Shown here piece after piece: positions 44,462-55,650 of a stretch of 64,000 bases of DNA (its first letter is position 1; the number at the start of each line of letters is the position of its first letter). Both the position numbers and the translations under genes were made by a program. Below the pieces are notes generated by a model that saw only the letters and a program-made list of their open reading frames with translations, was not told the origin of the DNA and ran no database searches. This DNA comes from an uncultured Sutterella sp. (GTDB lineage Bacteria; Pseudomonadota; Gammaproteobacteria; Burkholderiales; Burkholderiaceae_F), in NCBI GenBank assembly GCA_900767875.1, contig CAAGAT010000065.1, forward strand, positions 12,260 through 76,259, written 5' to 3'.

Positions 44462-45784
44462 GTGAACGCCAAAAAAATCTACCTTCGCAGCTTCGGTTGC
44501 CAAATGAACGACTACGACTCGGCCCGCCTCATCGATCTGATGAGAAAGCAAGGCTACGAGCGTACCCCCGCACCAGAAGACGCCGATCTTCTCGTCATCA
44601 TCACCTGCTCGATCCGCGAAAAGGCTCAGGAAAAGACCTTCTCCGATCTGGGGCGCCTGCGTGAGCTCAAGAAAGAAAAGCCTTCCATGCGCATCGCCGT
44701 GGGCGGCTGCGTGGCAAGCCAAGAGGGCAAGCAGATCCTTTCGCGCTCGCCCTGGGTCGACGTGGTCTTCGGGCCGCAGACCCTGCATCGACTCCCCGAG
44801 CTTCTCAAGGAACGTGAGCGCACCGGCAAGCCGCAGGTCGACATCGAATTTCCCGAAATCGAAAAGTTCGACTGCCTGCCCGCCCCCTCGGCGCAGGGTG
44901 CCACGGCCTTTGTGTCCGTCATGGAAGGTTGCAGCAAGTACTGCTCGTATTGTGTCGTGCCCTATACCCGCGGCGAAGAAATCAGCCGTCCGCTGATGGA
45001 TGTGCTCGTCGAGTGCGCCCACCTGGCCAGCCAAGGCGTCAAGGAAATCACGCTTCTTGGGCAGAACGTCAACGCCTACCGTGGACGCGGTGCCGACGGT
45101 AACCCCGTGGACTTTGCGGCTCTTCTGGAGTACGTGCACGAGATCCCGGGCATTGAGCGCATCCGCTATACCACGAGTCATCCCAAGGAATTTTCGGACC
45201 GCATCATCGAAGCCTACGCTCGTTTGCCCAAACTGGCCAACCACGTGCACCTGCCCGTGCAAAGCGGCTCGGACAAGATCCTCTCCGCCATGAAGCGCGG
45301 CTATACGCACGACTGGTATCTGGGCCGCGTTGCCAAGCTGCGGGCTGTGCGTCCCGACATCAGCATCGCTACGGACTTTATTGTGGGGTTCCCGGGTGAG
45401 ACGCAGGAAGACTTTGACGAGACGATGCGCCTCATTGACGAAGTGGGATTTGATGCGAGTTTTTCCTTTGTGTTTTCGCCTCGTCCGGGCACGCCCGCGG
45501 CTTCCTATAAGGATGACACGCCCCAGGGCGTCAAGCTTGCGCGTCTGCAGCACCTGCAGGCCGTCAACGAAGCCAAGGCCACGGAAATCTCCAAGGTGAT
45601 GCTCGGCAGCGTGCAGCGTTGCCTTGTGTTCGGCAAGGCCAAAAAGGGTGAGGGCCTGCTTGCGGCCCGCACGGACAACAACCGTGTTGTGAACTTTGCC
45701 GGCGACGAGTCCCTCATTGGGCAGATGGCCGACATCCGCATCACCGAGGTGTTCCCGCACACGTTGGGCGGCGAAAAGATCTGA
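44462..45784 (+). CDS. miaB: tRNA-2-methylthio-N6-isopentenyladenosine37 synthase
   Basis: 440 residues. An N-terminal UPF0004 domain binds the second cluster through Cys13 (SFGCQMN), the Cys of TCSIRE and that of GGCVAS. The radical-SAM motif is [10 protein letters not shown]-terminal TRAM domain (from about residue 375) contacts tRNA. It adds a methylthio group to i6A37. The start is GTG 44462. It heads the miaB-ybeZ-ybeY operon, a common proteobacterial arrangement. Confidence 0.95.
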   Translation: MNAKKIYLRSFGCQMNDYDSARLIDLMRKQGYERTPAPEDADLLVIITCSIREKAQEKTFSDLGRLRELKKEKPSMRIAVGGCVASQEGKQILSRSPWVDVVFGPQTLHRLPELLKERERTGKPQVDIEFPEIEKFDCLPAPSAQGATAFVSVMEGCSKYCSYCVVPYTRGEEISRPLMDVLVECAHLASQGVKEITLLGQNVNAYRGRGADGNPVDFAALLEYVHEIPGIERIRYTTSHPKEFSDRIIEAYARLPKLANHVHLPVQSGSDKILSAMKRGYTHDWYLGRVAKLRAVRPDISIATDFIVGFPGETQEDFDETMRLIDEVGFDASFSFVFSPRPGTPAASYKDDTPQGVKLARLQHLQAVNEAKATEISKVMLGSVQRCLVFGKAKKGEGLLAARTDNNRVVNFAGDESLIGQMADIRITEVFPHTLGGEKI

Positions 45785-45792
45785 CAACCATC

Positions 45793-46852
<1,060 letters not shown>

Positions 46853-46860
<8 letters not shown>

Positions 46861-47314
46861 GAAAATCACGCTGGACGTTACCTTTGAGCGCACCGACGAC
46901 ACGAGCCGCCGTCTGCCCACCCGTGCGGACATGACGACCTGGCTCAAAGCGGCTCTTAAGGTGCCCGCCGTCTTCTGCGTGCGCTTTGTGGGCGAGGAAG
47001 AGGGGCGGGAGCTCAATAAGACATACCGCGGCAAGGATTACGCCACCAATGTCCTGACCTTTGACTACCAACACGAGCCGACGGCCGAAGCCGACATCGT
47101 CATCTGCACGAATGTGCTGGTGCGGGAAGCCAAGGAGCAGGGCAAGAGCTTCCGCGAGCACCTTGCGCACCTGTTGGTGCACGCCGCCCTGCATGCCCAG
47201 GGGTGGGATCACGAAACCGACGAAGAGGCCGAGGAAATGGAAGCGCTCGAGCGAGAGATCCTCAACGGTCTGGGCTTTGCCGATCCTTACTCGGATCGCG
47301 CCCGCGGCCATTAA
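46853..47314 (+). CDS. ybeY: Endoribonuclease YbeY (16S rRNA maturation)
   Basis: 153 residues. The zinc site is the HLLVHAALHAQGWDH block, matching H-x3-H-x9-H of the family; TYRGKDYATNVLTFDY is the second conserved block. YbeY takes part in 16S rRNA 3' maturation and 70S quality control. ATG 46853 lies inside the end of ybeZ with AAGGAGAG upstream. Confidence 0.94.
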
Positions 47315-47386
47315 CCCTGTCCTCAGACTCACCGCTTCCACCGGCAGGCTGTCTTTGCGCAGCTCTGCCGCGTCCCGGAAACGAGA

Positions 47387-47407
47387 GAGGGTGCCGTCGG
47401 CACCCTC
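47387..47407. terminator. Hairpin between convergent ybeY and phoR
   Basis: GAGGGTGCC, loop GTC, GGCACCCTC: a perfect 9-bp stem about 70 bases after ybeY and 20 bases beyond the phoR stop. No clear T run on either side, so termination strength is uncertain. Confidence 0.5.
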
Positions 47408-47427
47408 CAAACCCATTCCGCATTCCA

Positions 47428-48777
47428 TTACGCGCCGGCGCCGGGCTTGGTCTCGTCGGCAGCCACGTTCAGGGAAGCCGGAAACTCCATCGTAAAGACC
47501 GAGCCTTCGCCAAGCTTGCTTTCAATGCGCATGCGCGCGTTGTGGTGAATGAGCACGTGCTTGACGATCGCCAGGCCCAGCCCCGTGCCGCCCGTGTCGC
47601 GCGAGCGCGACTTGTCGACACGGTAAAAGCGCTCCGTTAAGCGCGGAATGTCTTTTTCCGCAATCCCGATGCCGTGGTCGGCCACCGAAATGGAAATGGT
47701 GCCCTCGTCGTTGACGCGGCTTGCGAGTTTGATGGGGCCGCCGGCGGGCGAGTAGCGCACGGCGTTGGTCATGAGGTTCACGACCGCACTTCTTAATTCA
47801 TCAGGCCAGCCGCGGATGGACACGTCGGGCGCAATGTCCGTTTCAATCGTGTGGGTGCCCGCGGACATCACGCGGATTTCCTCGCTGATCGTCTGCAGCA
47901 TGGCCGTGAGGTTAATGATCTCGGCCGGCTTCACATCCGCTTCAATTTCCAGGCGCGAGAGCGTGAGGAGGTCATTGATGAGGCGCTGCATGCGGCCGGC
48001 CTGATCGCGCATGAGCTGCAGGTGCGAAATCTGCAGCTCGCGCTTGGCCGGACCCTTGGGGTCAATGCCATGCAGGGCCATGTCCAGAAAGCCCGTCAGA
48101 ACCGTCAGGGGCGTGCGCAGTTCGTGCGAGACGTTGGCGACAAAGTCGCGTCGCATGGCGTCCAAGCGCTCCTGCTCGGTGATGTCGCGCGTGATAAGAA
48201 TGCGCGTCTTGCGGTCGACGTCCACGAGGCGCACCTCATAGGTCGTGCCCGAGTCCTTGTTGCGCAGGATATAGGACTCCTTGAAGTTTCCCGCCTTGAT
48301 GTAGTCCCGAAGGTTCTCGTCCGTGATGAACGCCAAGAGGTGCCGCCCCACGTCGTCTTCGCCGTGGATATTGAAGATCCGCTCGGCCACGTCGTTGCAC
48401 CAGGTCACCGCCCAGTCGTATTTGACGAGCACAATGCCCTCGGGCAGGGCTGCCAGGGTCTTGCGGTAGCGCGCCTCGCGCTCGGTCAAACGGCGCGTGT
48501 TCTTTTCGAGCTGCTGGCGGCTTTTGGCCACACGGTAAAAGATTTCACTCCACAGAGCCGAGCGCACCGAGGGAGTTTCGGCGGGACCCGGATCCTCCAG
48601 CCACTGCGCTAAGAGGGCGATGTAGTTGAGGTGCATGAAGATTTCCATCACCAGCCCGACGATCAAAAGACCATAGCCCCAGACGGGGTCGGTCAGGCCC
48701 GCCACCGCCATCGAGCAGCAAAAGAGCACCACGAGCCGAAAAAAGACCGGCCACATCAGTTTCATGCGCTTGATCAT
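47428..48777 (-). CDS. phoR: Phosphate regulon sensor histidine kinase PhoR
   Basis: 449 residues. Two N-terminal membrane spans, a PAS domain (residues about 105-205; EGIVLVKYDWAVTWCND), then the HisKA helix with the phosphorylated His in FVANVSHELRTPLTVLTG, and an ATPase domain with NAVRYSP, DHGIGI and GTGLGLAI. ATG 48777 follows AGAGG; a TTG two codons earlier is less likely. It is transcribed after phoB with a 160-base gap. No pst or phoU genes are in the window. Confidence 0.93.
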   Translation of the reverse strand: MIKRMKLMWPVFFRLVVLFCCSMAVAGLTDPVWGYGLLIVGLVMEIFMHLNYIALLAQWLEDPGPAETPSVRSALWSEIFYRVAKSRQQLEKNTRRLTEREARYRKTLAALPEGIVLVKYDWAVTWCNDVAERIFNIHGEDDVGRHLLAFITDENLRDYIKAGNFKESYILRNKDSGTTYEVRLVDVDRKTRILITRDITEQERLDAMRRDFVANVSHELRTPLTVLTGFLDMALHGIDPKGPAKRELQISHLQLMRDQAGRMQRLINDLLTLSRLEIEADVKPAEIINLTAMLQTISEEIRVMSAGTHTIETDIAPDVSIRGWPDELRSAVVNLMTNAVRYSPAGGPIKLASRVNDEGTISISVADHGIGIAEKDIPRLTERFYRVDKSRSRDTGGTGLGLAIVKHVLIHHNARMRIESKLGEGSVFTMEFPASLNVAADETKPGAGA

Positions 48778-48937
48778 GTCCAACCTCTGAAAACCGAGAA
48801 CCTCGACGACATGGTTCTAAAACCTGTCCGTGGTTACGGTGCGCTTATTCTTGTCGCGTCCCCATCCCACGTGGAGCCATCCGGGGGACGCCGATTCCTC
48901 GTCCCGTCTCCGTCCCCATTCGCACTGTTTCTTTTCC

Positions 48938-49624
48938 TTAGACGGCGTCGCTGGCGCGGTACCCGAGCCCGCGCACCGTTTCGAGCAGCGAGGCCGCCGC
49001 GGTGTCCGCCAGCTGCTTGCGCAATCGAAGAATGTGCACGTCCACCGTGCGCTCATCGAGTTCCGAGGCGTCGTCCCAAACGCGCGAGAGCAACTGCGCG
49101 CGCGAGTACACGCGCCCCGGCGAGGAAGCCAAAACCAGCAGGAGCTTGAATTCGATGACGCCGAGCTTGACGATTTTGTCGTTGACCTTGGCGCAAAAGC
49201 GCGACTCGTTGATGCTCAAAGGTCCGCAGGTCACGGTCTTTTCGGCTTCCGTGCCGCCGCGCCGCAGGACGGCCCGCATGCGCGCGATGAGCTCACGCGG
49301 CGAAAAGGGCTTGACGACGTAGTCGTCGGCGCCGGCGTCGAGCCCTGCGACCTTGTCGCTTTCCGTGCCGCGAGCCGTGAGCATGATCACGGGTAAAGCA
49401 GCATAGCGCTCGTCGTGTTTGAGCTTGTCGAGCCACTGCAGGCCCGAAAGGTCGGGCAGCATCCAGTCAAGCAAAATGAGATTAACGCGCGAGGAGGCGA
49501 GCAGATCGCTGGCTTCGTGCACGGTCCCCGCCCGCAGCACCTCGTAGCCCGAGGATTCGCAGGCAAAGCCGATGAGCTCGCGAATGGCCGGTTCGTCTTC
49601 AACAACAAGAATGGTCTCTGCCAT
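48938..49624 (-). CDS. phoB: Phosphate regulon response regulator PhoB
   Basis: 228 residues. The receiver domain has the acidic pocket VVEDEP, the phosphorylated Asp in LILLDWMLPDLSG, Thr in MLTARG and Lys in VVKPFSP. The C-terminal winged-helix DNA-binding domain ends with DERTVDVHILRLRKQL and GLGYRA. WMLPD and the order phoB-phoR fit PhoB, which activates phosphate-starvation genes. Confidence 0.92.
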   Translation of the reverse strand: MAETILVVEDEPAIRELIGFACESSGYEVLRAGTVHEASDLLASSRVNLILLDWMLPDLSGLQWLDKLKHDERYAALPVIMLTARGTESDKVAGLDAGADDYVVKPFSPRELIARMRAVLRRGGTEAEKTVTCGPLSINESRFCAKVNDKIVKLGVIEFKLLLVLASSPGRVYSRAQLLSRVWDDASELDERTVDVHILRLRKQLADTAAASLLETVRGLGYRASDAV

Positions 49625-50173
49625 GGTGTCTTTCTAATTCTTGGGCGCGCACGCACGCACGCGCACGCAAACAAATGAATGAAGGGCAAACGTTTTCCTG
49701 TCCGGGCGGGTATCCATCCCGGGCCGACGCTCAAATTATTGCCCAAAGATGACGGGCGGATGACAGAGCCGCAAAACGAGGGCGTTTTTTGAGGTCATTT
49801 TTGATGCCATCGCCCCGAAACGCCCGCCCCGCGGGCGATTTCCAACTGATGCAAACCTCCCGCGGCATTTGAGCAAACGCAAAGAAATGCAATTCGACGG
49901 CGGAAATTTTTCATGCGGGAAAACGCGAAAACGCGTCTGAATAATCCATTAAAAACAAGGAACTGCCGAAATGTTTGGAAAATGATTCGGGTTGACCTAG
50001 GACAAAACTTAGGGGTTTTCACCACGCTCGGAGCGGAACGCTTCGGTCTAAATTACAGACCGAGAAGCTGAAACAGTTTGTTTCAGCGTTGCAGCGCGTG
50101 GCGCGCGCACGTTGGCTTTGCCCATCGGAACGCGAGTTCTCGACGACACAATAATTTCTAATGGAGAGCTGTT
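49625..50173. other. Intergenic region between phoB and the symporter gene
   Basis: Contains a (CGCA)n simple repeat at about 49649-49670, right behind the phoB start. Two adjacent stem-loops lie in the leader of the symporter gene: CGGTCT...AGACCG at about 50043-50063 and GCTGAAAC...GTTTCAGC at about 50067-50087. TTGACC at 49992-49997 is a possible -35, but I find no good -10 at the right distance. The paired hairpins suggest leader-level control. Confidence 0.45.
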
Positions 50174-51418
50174 ATGGCAGAAAGGAAATCCTCCGTTTGG
50201 ACCGGTTTGCCGATGCAGATGATGCTCGGTCTGATACTCGGCGTCATCGTCGGCGCCTTTGTTTCCGCCGAGTTCGCACAAACCTGGTTCCGTCCCTTGG
50301 GTGACTTGTTCATCCGCCTGATCCGCATGGTGGTCGTGCCCCTCGTGTTCGCCACCCTGGTGGCCGGTGCCGCGGGCATCAGCGACGTGTCCAAACTCGG
50401 CCGCGTGGCCATTCGCACCCTGCTGATCTTCATGGCCACCTCGGCCGTTGCCGTGATCATGGGTCTGATTATCGCCAACCTGATCGACCCGGGCATCGGC
50501 GTCACGCTCTCGACCGAGGGTCTGAAGGCCACTCAGGTCAAGGCGCCGAGCTTTGTGAAGACCCTGCTTGAGATCGTCCCGATCAACCCGATGGAAGCCT
50601 TCAGCAAGGGCGCCATCCTGCAGATCATCTTCTTTGCCATCATGTTCGGCTTCTGCCTGAACGCTCTCGGTGAAAAGGGTCGCGGCGTGTACGAATTCTT
50701 CGACACGATCGGCCACATCATGATTCGCATGACCAACATCGTCATGCGCTACGCCCCGATCGGCGTGTTCGGCTTGATGGCCGCCGTCGTCGCGCAGCAT
50801 GGTCTGGCGGTTCTGTTGCCCCTCGGTAAGCTGATTCTGGCCAGCTTCATCGCCACGTCCCTGCTCGTGATCCTCATCTACATCCCGTGGGTGAAGTTCG
50901 GCATCGGCATCCCGCTCGGGACCTACTTCAAGGGCATTTTTGAACCCTGGCTGATCGCCTTCACGACCTGCTCGTCGGCCGCCGCCATGGCCGCCAACCT
51001 GATCGCCTCCCGCCGCCTGGGTGCCTCCAACTCCGTGGCCTCCTTCGCGGTGCCGCTGGGCAACACGATCAACATGAACGGTACGGCCGTGTACATGGGC
51101 GTGACCGCCGTGTTCGCCGCCCAGATCTACGGTCTGAACCTGACGTTCTCCGACCAGGTGATCGTGGTTCTGACGGGCGTGCTGGCCGCCATCGGTACGG
51201 CTGGTGTTCCCGGTGCCGGTCTGATCATGTCGACCCTGGTGTTCACGCAGATCGGTATTCCGCTCGAAGTCGTAGCCCTGATCGCCGGCGTTGACCGTAT
51301 TCTCGACATGATCCGTACGTCCATCAACGTGGTCGGTGACTCGACGACGGCCCTCGCAGTCTCCCGCATGGAAGGCGAACTTGGGATCGAACCCTTCGAC
51401 GAGAACGAAGCCAAGTAA
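50174..51418 (+). CDS. Dicarboxylate/amino acid:cation symporter (DAACS family)
   Basis: 414 residues, eight spans plus re-entrant loops. Family motifs are complete: FTTCSSAAAM (HP1), NMNGTAVYM (the metal-binding NMDGT-type motif), GVPGAG (HP2) and DRILDMIRTSINVVGDS. Members such as DctA, GltP and GltT take up C4-dicarboxylates or glutamate/aspartate with H+ or Na+. DRILDMIRT with R at the substrate-discriminating place is seen in both groups, so the substrate remains open. Codon use is very biased, with a strong terminator behind it, so expression may be high. It stands alone in its own transcript. Confidence 0.9.
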   Translation: MAERKSSVWTGLPMQMMLGLILGVIVGAFVSAEFAQTWFRPLGDLFIRLIRMVVVPLVFATLVAGAAGISDVSKLGRVAIRTLLIFMATSAVAVIMGLIIANLIDPGIGVTLSTEGLKATQVKAPSFVKTLLEIVPINPMEAFSKGAILQIIFFAIMFGFCLNALGEKGRGVYEFFDTIGHIMIRMTNIVMRYAPIGVFGLMAAVVAQHGLAVLLPLGKLILASFIATSLLVILIYIPWVKFGIGIPLGTYFKGIFEPWLIAFTTCSSAAAMAANLIASRRLGASNSVASFAVPLGNTINMNGTAVYMGVTAVFAAQIYGLNLTFSDQVIVVLTGVLAAIGTAGVPGAGLIMSTLVFTQIGIPLEVVALIAGVDRILDMIRTSINVVGDSTTALAVSRMEGELGIEPFDENEAK

Positions 51419-51471
51419 GTCCACGTTTGCCGTGACCGCCCCGCTGTGCCTGACATGAGGCACCGCCGGGC

Positions 51472-51515
51472 AAAGCCCGCAGGGTGCTCTTGATTGACGC
51501 CCGCGGGCTTTTTCT
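51472..51515 (+). terminator. Terminator of the symporter gene
   Basis: AAAGCCCGC and GCGGGCTTT pair, with an inner GGG/CCC extension, and are followed by TTCTT. It lies about 55 bases after the stop codon. Confidence 0.8.
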
Positions 51516-51732
51516 TGTCCTGGGGAGGGGCCGCACGCGCCTGGGGCTGGTGTTCCGCTCCGGGGCGCCTTCCCTCAACGGCCCGAGGTTTTCCTCCCCA
51601 CCGCCCCAAATATTCCTTTCAAGCCCTTTACTCCCCTTACTCGCGCGCAGCCGCACGTTATTCCCCGCAGGGGTACCACCCCGTCTCCCGGCCCCGGCCA
51701 ATTGCTTCTGCGCGTTCTGTCGGCTACCCTAA

Positions 51733-51772
51733 CGGACAAAAAGAAATCGGCCCGGGCGCAAACCCGAGCCGA
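51733..51772 (-). terminator. Terminator of the first universal stress protein gene
   Basis: TCGGCTCGGG and CCCGGGCCGA (minus strand) form a 10-bp stem with one mismatch, followed by TTTCTTTTTG. It lies about 65 bases beyond the stop codon. The 220 bases before it (51516-51732) are GC-rich and hold nothing I recognise. Confidence 0.65.
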
Positions 51773-51835
51773 CTGCGGACGGCGCTACCGAAACCCAAGG
51801 GGTTCGACGCGCCGGCTTGCCGAATCAATCGCCGA

Positions 51836-52732
51836 TTAACGGCGGATCAGCAGGATGGGCACATCACCCTGCGCCGCAATGCGCGTGGCGGTCGAACCCA
51901 TCACGGCGCTCTTAAAGCGCCCGTAGCCGTGGCTGCCCATGATGACGAGGTCGAGCTTCTTTTTCTTGGCAAACGCGGCGATTTCGTCGCCCGGGTTGCC
52001 CACAAGGCACACTTCCTTGGGCGTCAGGCCCGCCTTGGCCAGGATTGGACGGATCGGATCAACGGCTTCGCCGAATTCCTTCTTCTGCAGTTCGAGCACT
52101 TCGCTCTCGGAAAGAGCCGGCAGGGCCATGCCGGCCATGTCCGGCATCACGGCGCCCGCGTAGTCGCTTGCGACATTGATGAGGTAGAAGGTGGCGCCCT
52201 CCCCGAAGAGTTCCTTGTGACGCACCAGGTACTTGATGGCGGCCACGCCGTACTTGGAGCCGTCCACGGCGATGCCCACGCGCAGGGCATCGGTTTCCGG
52301 CACGGCCTTGTTGCGCACAATGAGGATCGGGTTCTTGGTGCGGGCCAGAACGCCGTTCGTGACGGACCCCAGGAAGAGGCCTGCGAGGGCCGTGCGGCCG
52401 CGCGAGCCCATGATCACGAGTTCGGCGTCAAGGCGCACCGCCTCTTCGGCGATCTTTTCAGAAGGGTCACCCACCATGAAGGCTTCGTTGACCTTCACGT
52501 GCTTTTCGGCGAGGAACTTGCGGGCCGGTTCAAAAATCTTTTCGGCTTCTTCCTCGTAGTAGCGCGTCAACGAATCCTTGCCGACCAGGCGCGCGGCGCG
52601 CGCGGGCAGAGGATCGAGCACAACGAGCAGTTCGATCTCGGGGTTCTGGCCGAGAAGGGACGCACGGGAAGCCACGAACGAGAGGGAATTTTCACTGTAG
52701 CTGCTGCCGTCGATCGGAACGAGAATCTTCAT
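51836..52732 (-). CDS. Universal stress protein, tandem UspA domains
   Basis: 298 residues made of two UspA domains (about 1-145 and 155-298). Each has the ATP-binding type G-x2-G-x9-G(S/T) signature: GSRGRTALAGLFLGSVTNGV and GSHGYGRFKSAVMGSTATRI. Such proteins bind ATP and help survival in stasis or oxygen stress. AGGAAAGG precedes the ATG. A paralogue of identical length lies 211 bases upstream on the same strand. Confidence 0.9.
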   Translation of the reverse strand: MKILVPIDGSSYSENSLSFVASRASLLGQNPEIELLVVLDPLPARAARLVGKDSLTRYYEEEAEKIFEPARKFLAEKHVKVNEAFMVGDPSEKIAEEAVRLDAELVIMGSRGRTALAGLFLGSVTNGVLARTKNPILIVRNKAVPETDALRVGIAVDGSKYGVAAIKYLVRHKELFGEGATFYLINVASDYAGAVMPDMAGMALPALSESEVLELQKKEFGEAVDPIRPILAKAGLTPKEVCLVGNPGDEIAAFAKKKKLDLVIMGSHGYGRFKSAVMGSTATRIAAQGDVPILLIRR

Positions 52733-52943
52733 ATGTTTTTTCCTTTCCTGAAATTTTTCCGCAGTGCGGTGCTCCGAGGTGAGCACGACGACCCGCAAAA
52801 GAAAAACACGTAAGGGTTAGGCCGCCTGCCGCGGCAGACGAGCCCAACCGACTGAGTTCATCATAGCGCGCCACACCGTGGTTTTCGCCCGAGCCTCAGA
52901 CTTTTGCCAACGATTCGCGCACGCTGCCCAAGAAACTTTTGGC

Positions 52944-53840
52944 TTACTTGCGCACCAGGAGCACCGGCACCTCGCCCTTGGCCAAAAGCCGCATGGCGGT
53001 CGAGCCCATCACCGCGCTCTTAAAGCGCCCGTAACCGTGCGAGCCCATCACCATGAGGTCGAGCTTCTTTTTCTTGGCGACCTTAGCCAAGGTATCGCCC
53101 GCCGGCCCCTCGGCGCAGACTTTTTCATAGGCAATGCCCGCCTTTTCGAGCATCGGAATGATGTCTTCGGTGGCTTCGCGATAGGTCTCTTCCTTGATGG
53201 CTTCCAGATCCGTGCCCTTGAGGGGCTGCGGAGCGCCCGTGGAGACCCCCGCAAGGAGCGTGAGGCCAATGTCGCTTGTGATGTGGATCAGATAGAACGT
53301 GCTGTCCTTGCCGAAGAACTCACGGTTGGCGATGAGGTACTTGACCACCGCCTTGCTGTGGGCCGAGCCGTCCACGGCGATGCCCACACGCATGCCGTCT
53401 TTTTTCGGGATGAGATCCGAGCGCACGATCAGCAGCGGCACCTTGGTGCGCGCCAGCACCCCGCGCGTGACCGAGCCCAGCAAGAGGCCCTTGAGGTTCG
53501 AGCGGCCGCGCGAGCCCATCACCAAGAGGTCGGGTTTGACGCGGTCGACTTCATTGGTGACGCTTTCGGCCGGATCGCCCACCATATAGACCTCGGTCAC
53601 GGGCAGATCCTTGCCGCGCAGGAACTTGCGGATGGGCTTGAAAACCTTTTCCGAGCAGTCCTTGTAGTAGCCCTCCAGAACGTCACGCTCCACAAAGCGC
53701 AGGGCGCCGGCGGGAATCTGCGGCACCACGGAGAGCATTTCAATCTCAGGGGAGGCGGCCAGGGCGCTTTGGCGCGAGGCCAGGAATTCGAGCGCGTGGT
53801 CGGTATAGATGCTGCCGTCAACGGCAATCAGGATTTTCAT
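52944..53840 (-). CDS. Universal stress protein, tandem UspA domains (paralogue)
   Basis: 298 residues, same layout as its neighbour. The second nucleotide-binding signature (GSHGYGRFKSAVMGSTAMRL) is almost identical between the two, with LVMGSRGRSNLKGLLLGSVT in the first domain. The middle parts differ more. The pair arose by local duplication and diverged; both keep intact ATP motifs. Each has its own gap and probable promoter rather than a tight operon. Confidence 0.9.
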   Translation of the reverse strand: MKILIAVDGSIYTDHALEFLASRQSALAASPEIEMLSVVPQIPAGALRFVERDVLEGYYKDCSEKVFKPIRKFLRGKDLPVTEVYMVGDPAESVTNEVDRVKPDLLVMGSRGRSNLKGLLLGSVTRGVLARTKVPLLIVRSDLIPKKDGMRVGIAVDGSAHSKAVVKYLIANREFFGKDSTFYLIHITSDIGLTLLAGVSTGAPQPLKGTDLEAIKEETYREATEDIIPMLEKAGIAYEKVCAEGPAGDTLAKVAKKKKLDLMVMGSHGYGRFKSAVMGSTAMRLLAKGEVPVLLVRK

Positions 53841-54094
53841 ACGAACCCCTTTCAGCGTCCGGCTTTCTCAAAGGCTCCCGATTTTTTCCCGAAAGGGAAA
53901 ATCAAAGGCCTTTTCGAGCTCGTCTGTGACGCTTTTGATACGAAAGAACAACCGAAAAGCCCAAGGCTTTCCTTACTTTCGATATTAGCGCACGGCACGC
54001 TCTTTTCCCGCGCCTCAAGGGGGAAAACACGGGAGGGTTGGGGCAAATGCGAACCCTTGAATCCTCAAGAGCCCCGAAATGAAAACATGAAAAA

Positions 54095-54136
54095 GGCGCA
54101 GGCGCTGCGAACCGGAAAATTCGAAGCGCCTGCGCC
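54095..54136 (-). terminator. Strong terminator downstream of the UPF0210 gene
   Basis: GGCGCAGGCGCT and AGCGCCTGCGCC form a perfect 12-bp stem around an 18-base loop. On the minus strand it is followed by TTTTTCATGTTTTC. It ends the leftward ACT/UPF0210 transcript. Confidence 0.8.
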
Positions 54137-54221
54137 GGCTCTCTTGCGCTCAAACGACCGACGGGAGCTTGTGTTTTTCTCCCACGGGCCGTTTGAGCTT
54201 GGTGCGACTCTTAGTCGCGCA

Positions 54222-55595
54222 TTAGTTGCGCAGACTATGAATTGGCGCCGGGATCCGACCGCCGAAGTCGATGAAGCCGCGCGAGTCGCCGCCGGGCACT
54301 CGGATGATCGAGGCTTCGCCGAGCAACCCGCCGAACACGGCCACGTCGCCCACCTTCTTGCCCGGAACGGGAATGACGCGCACGGCCGTGGTCTTGGAGT
54401 TGATCATGCCGATGGCCGCCTCGTCGGCGATCATGGCCGAGATCGTATCGGCAGGCGTGTCGCCCGGAATGGCGATCATGTCCAAACCGACCGAGCACAC
54501 GCAGGTCATGGCCTCGAGCTTTTCCATCGTCAGGGCCCCCGAGCGGGCGGCCGCTTCGATGGCGCTGTCTTCGCTCACCGGAATGAAGGCCCCCGACAAA
54601 CCGCCCACGTGGCTTGAGGCAAAGACGCCGCCCTTTTTCACGGCGTCGTTGAGCATGGCCAAAATGGCCGTCGAGCCCGGCGCGCCGATGGAGGAGAGCC
54701 CCAGCGTCTGGAAGATTTCGCCCACGCTGTCGCCCACGGCCGGGGTCGGCGCCAAGGAAAGGTCCGCCACACCGAAGGGAATGTTCATGGCCTTGGCCAC
54801 ACCGCGCCCGATCAATTCGCCCACGCGCGTGACCTTGTAGGCCGTGTGCTTGATGATTTCGGCGATTTCCGAGAGGGACAATTTGCGGCCGGCCTCCTCA
54901 ATGGCGCGCTGCAGGGCCTTGTTGACCACACCGGGACCGGAGACGCCCACGTCGATGACGACGTCGGGCTCGCCCACACCGAGATAGGCACCCGCCATGA
55001 AGGGCACGTCCTGCGGAATGTTGCAGAAGACGACGAGCTTGGCGCAGCCGATGCCGTCGCGATCGGCCGTGGCCTGGGCGGTTTCGACGATCTTGCGGCC
55101 CATGAGGCTCACGGCATCCATGTTGATGCCGGTCTTGGTCGAGCCCACGTTGATCGACGAGCAGATGCGGTCGGTGGTCGCCAGGGCCTCGGGCAGAGCC
55201 TCAATGAGGTTGCGCTCGCCCGGGGTCATGCCTTTTTCGACGAGGGCCCCGAAGCCGCCCACAAAGTCCACGCCCACTTCCTTGGCGCAGTCGTCCAAAA
55301 TGCGGCACACGCGCACCATCTGTTCGCGCGTAAAGCCCGCGCACACCGTGCCGACGGCCGAGACGGCAATGCGCTTGTTGACCACGGGAATGCCGTAGCG
55401 GTCACCCACGGCGTCGCACGTTTCCACCAGGTGCTTGGCGTACTTGAGAATCTTGCTGCGCACCTTAAGTTCAAAGACGTCGAAGTCGTGGCTAGCGCAG
55501 TCAAAAAGGTTGATGCCGAGCGTCACCGTGCGCACGTCAAGGTGTTCGCTGCGAAGCATGTTGATGGTCGAGAGGACCTCGCGTTCGGTCAGCAT
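54222..55595 (-). CDS. UPF0210/PFL-family (DUF711) protein
   Basis: 457 residues. DFVGGFGALVEKGMTPGE, SINVGSTKTGINMDAV and GGVFASSHVGGLSGAFIPVS are characteristic of this conserved family, which always travels with an ACT-domain partner. Structures show a fold related to glycyl-radical enzymes without a known radical; no function is established. It follows the ACT gene with a 55-base gap. Confidence 0.9.
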   Translation of the reverse strand: MLTEREVLSTINMLRSEHLDVRTVTLGINLFDCASHDFDVFELKVRSKILKYAKHLVETCDAVGDRYGIPVVNKRIAVSAVGTVCAGFTREQMVRVCRILDDCAKEVGVDFVGGFGALVEKGMTPGERNLIEALPEALATTDRICSSINVGSTKTGINMDAVSLMGRKIVETAQATADRDGIGCAKLVVFCNIPQDVPFMAGAYLGVGEPDVVIDVGVSGPGVVNKALQRAIEEAGRKLSLSEIAEIIKHTAYKVTRVGELIGRGVAKAMNIPFGVADLSLAPTPAVGDSVGEIFQTLGLSSIGAPGSTAILAMLNDAVKKGGVFASSHVGGLSGAFIPVSEDSAIEAAARSGALTMEKLEAMTCVCSVGLDMIAIPGDTPADTISAMIADEAAIGMINSKTTAVRVIPVPGKKVGDVAVFGGLLGEASIIRVPGGDSRGFIDFGGRIPAPIHSLRN

Positions 55596-55650
55596 AAGTT
55601 TGTTAGCTCCCTAAATTCGGTTCAAGGGATGGACCCGCGGCCCATCCCGA

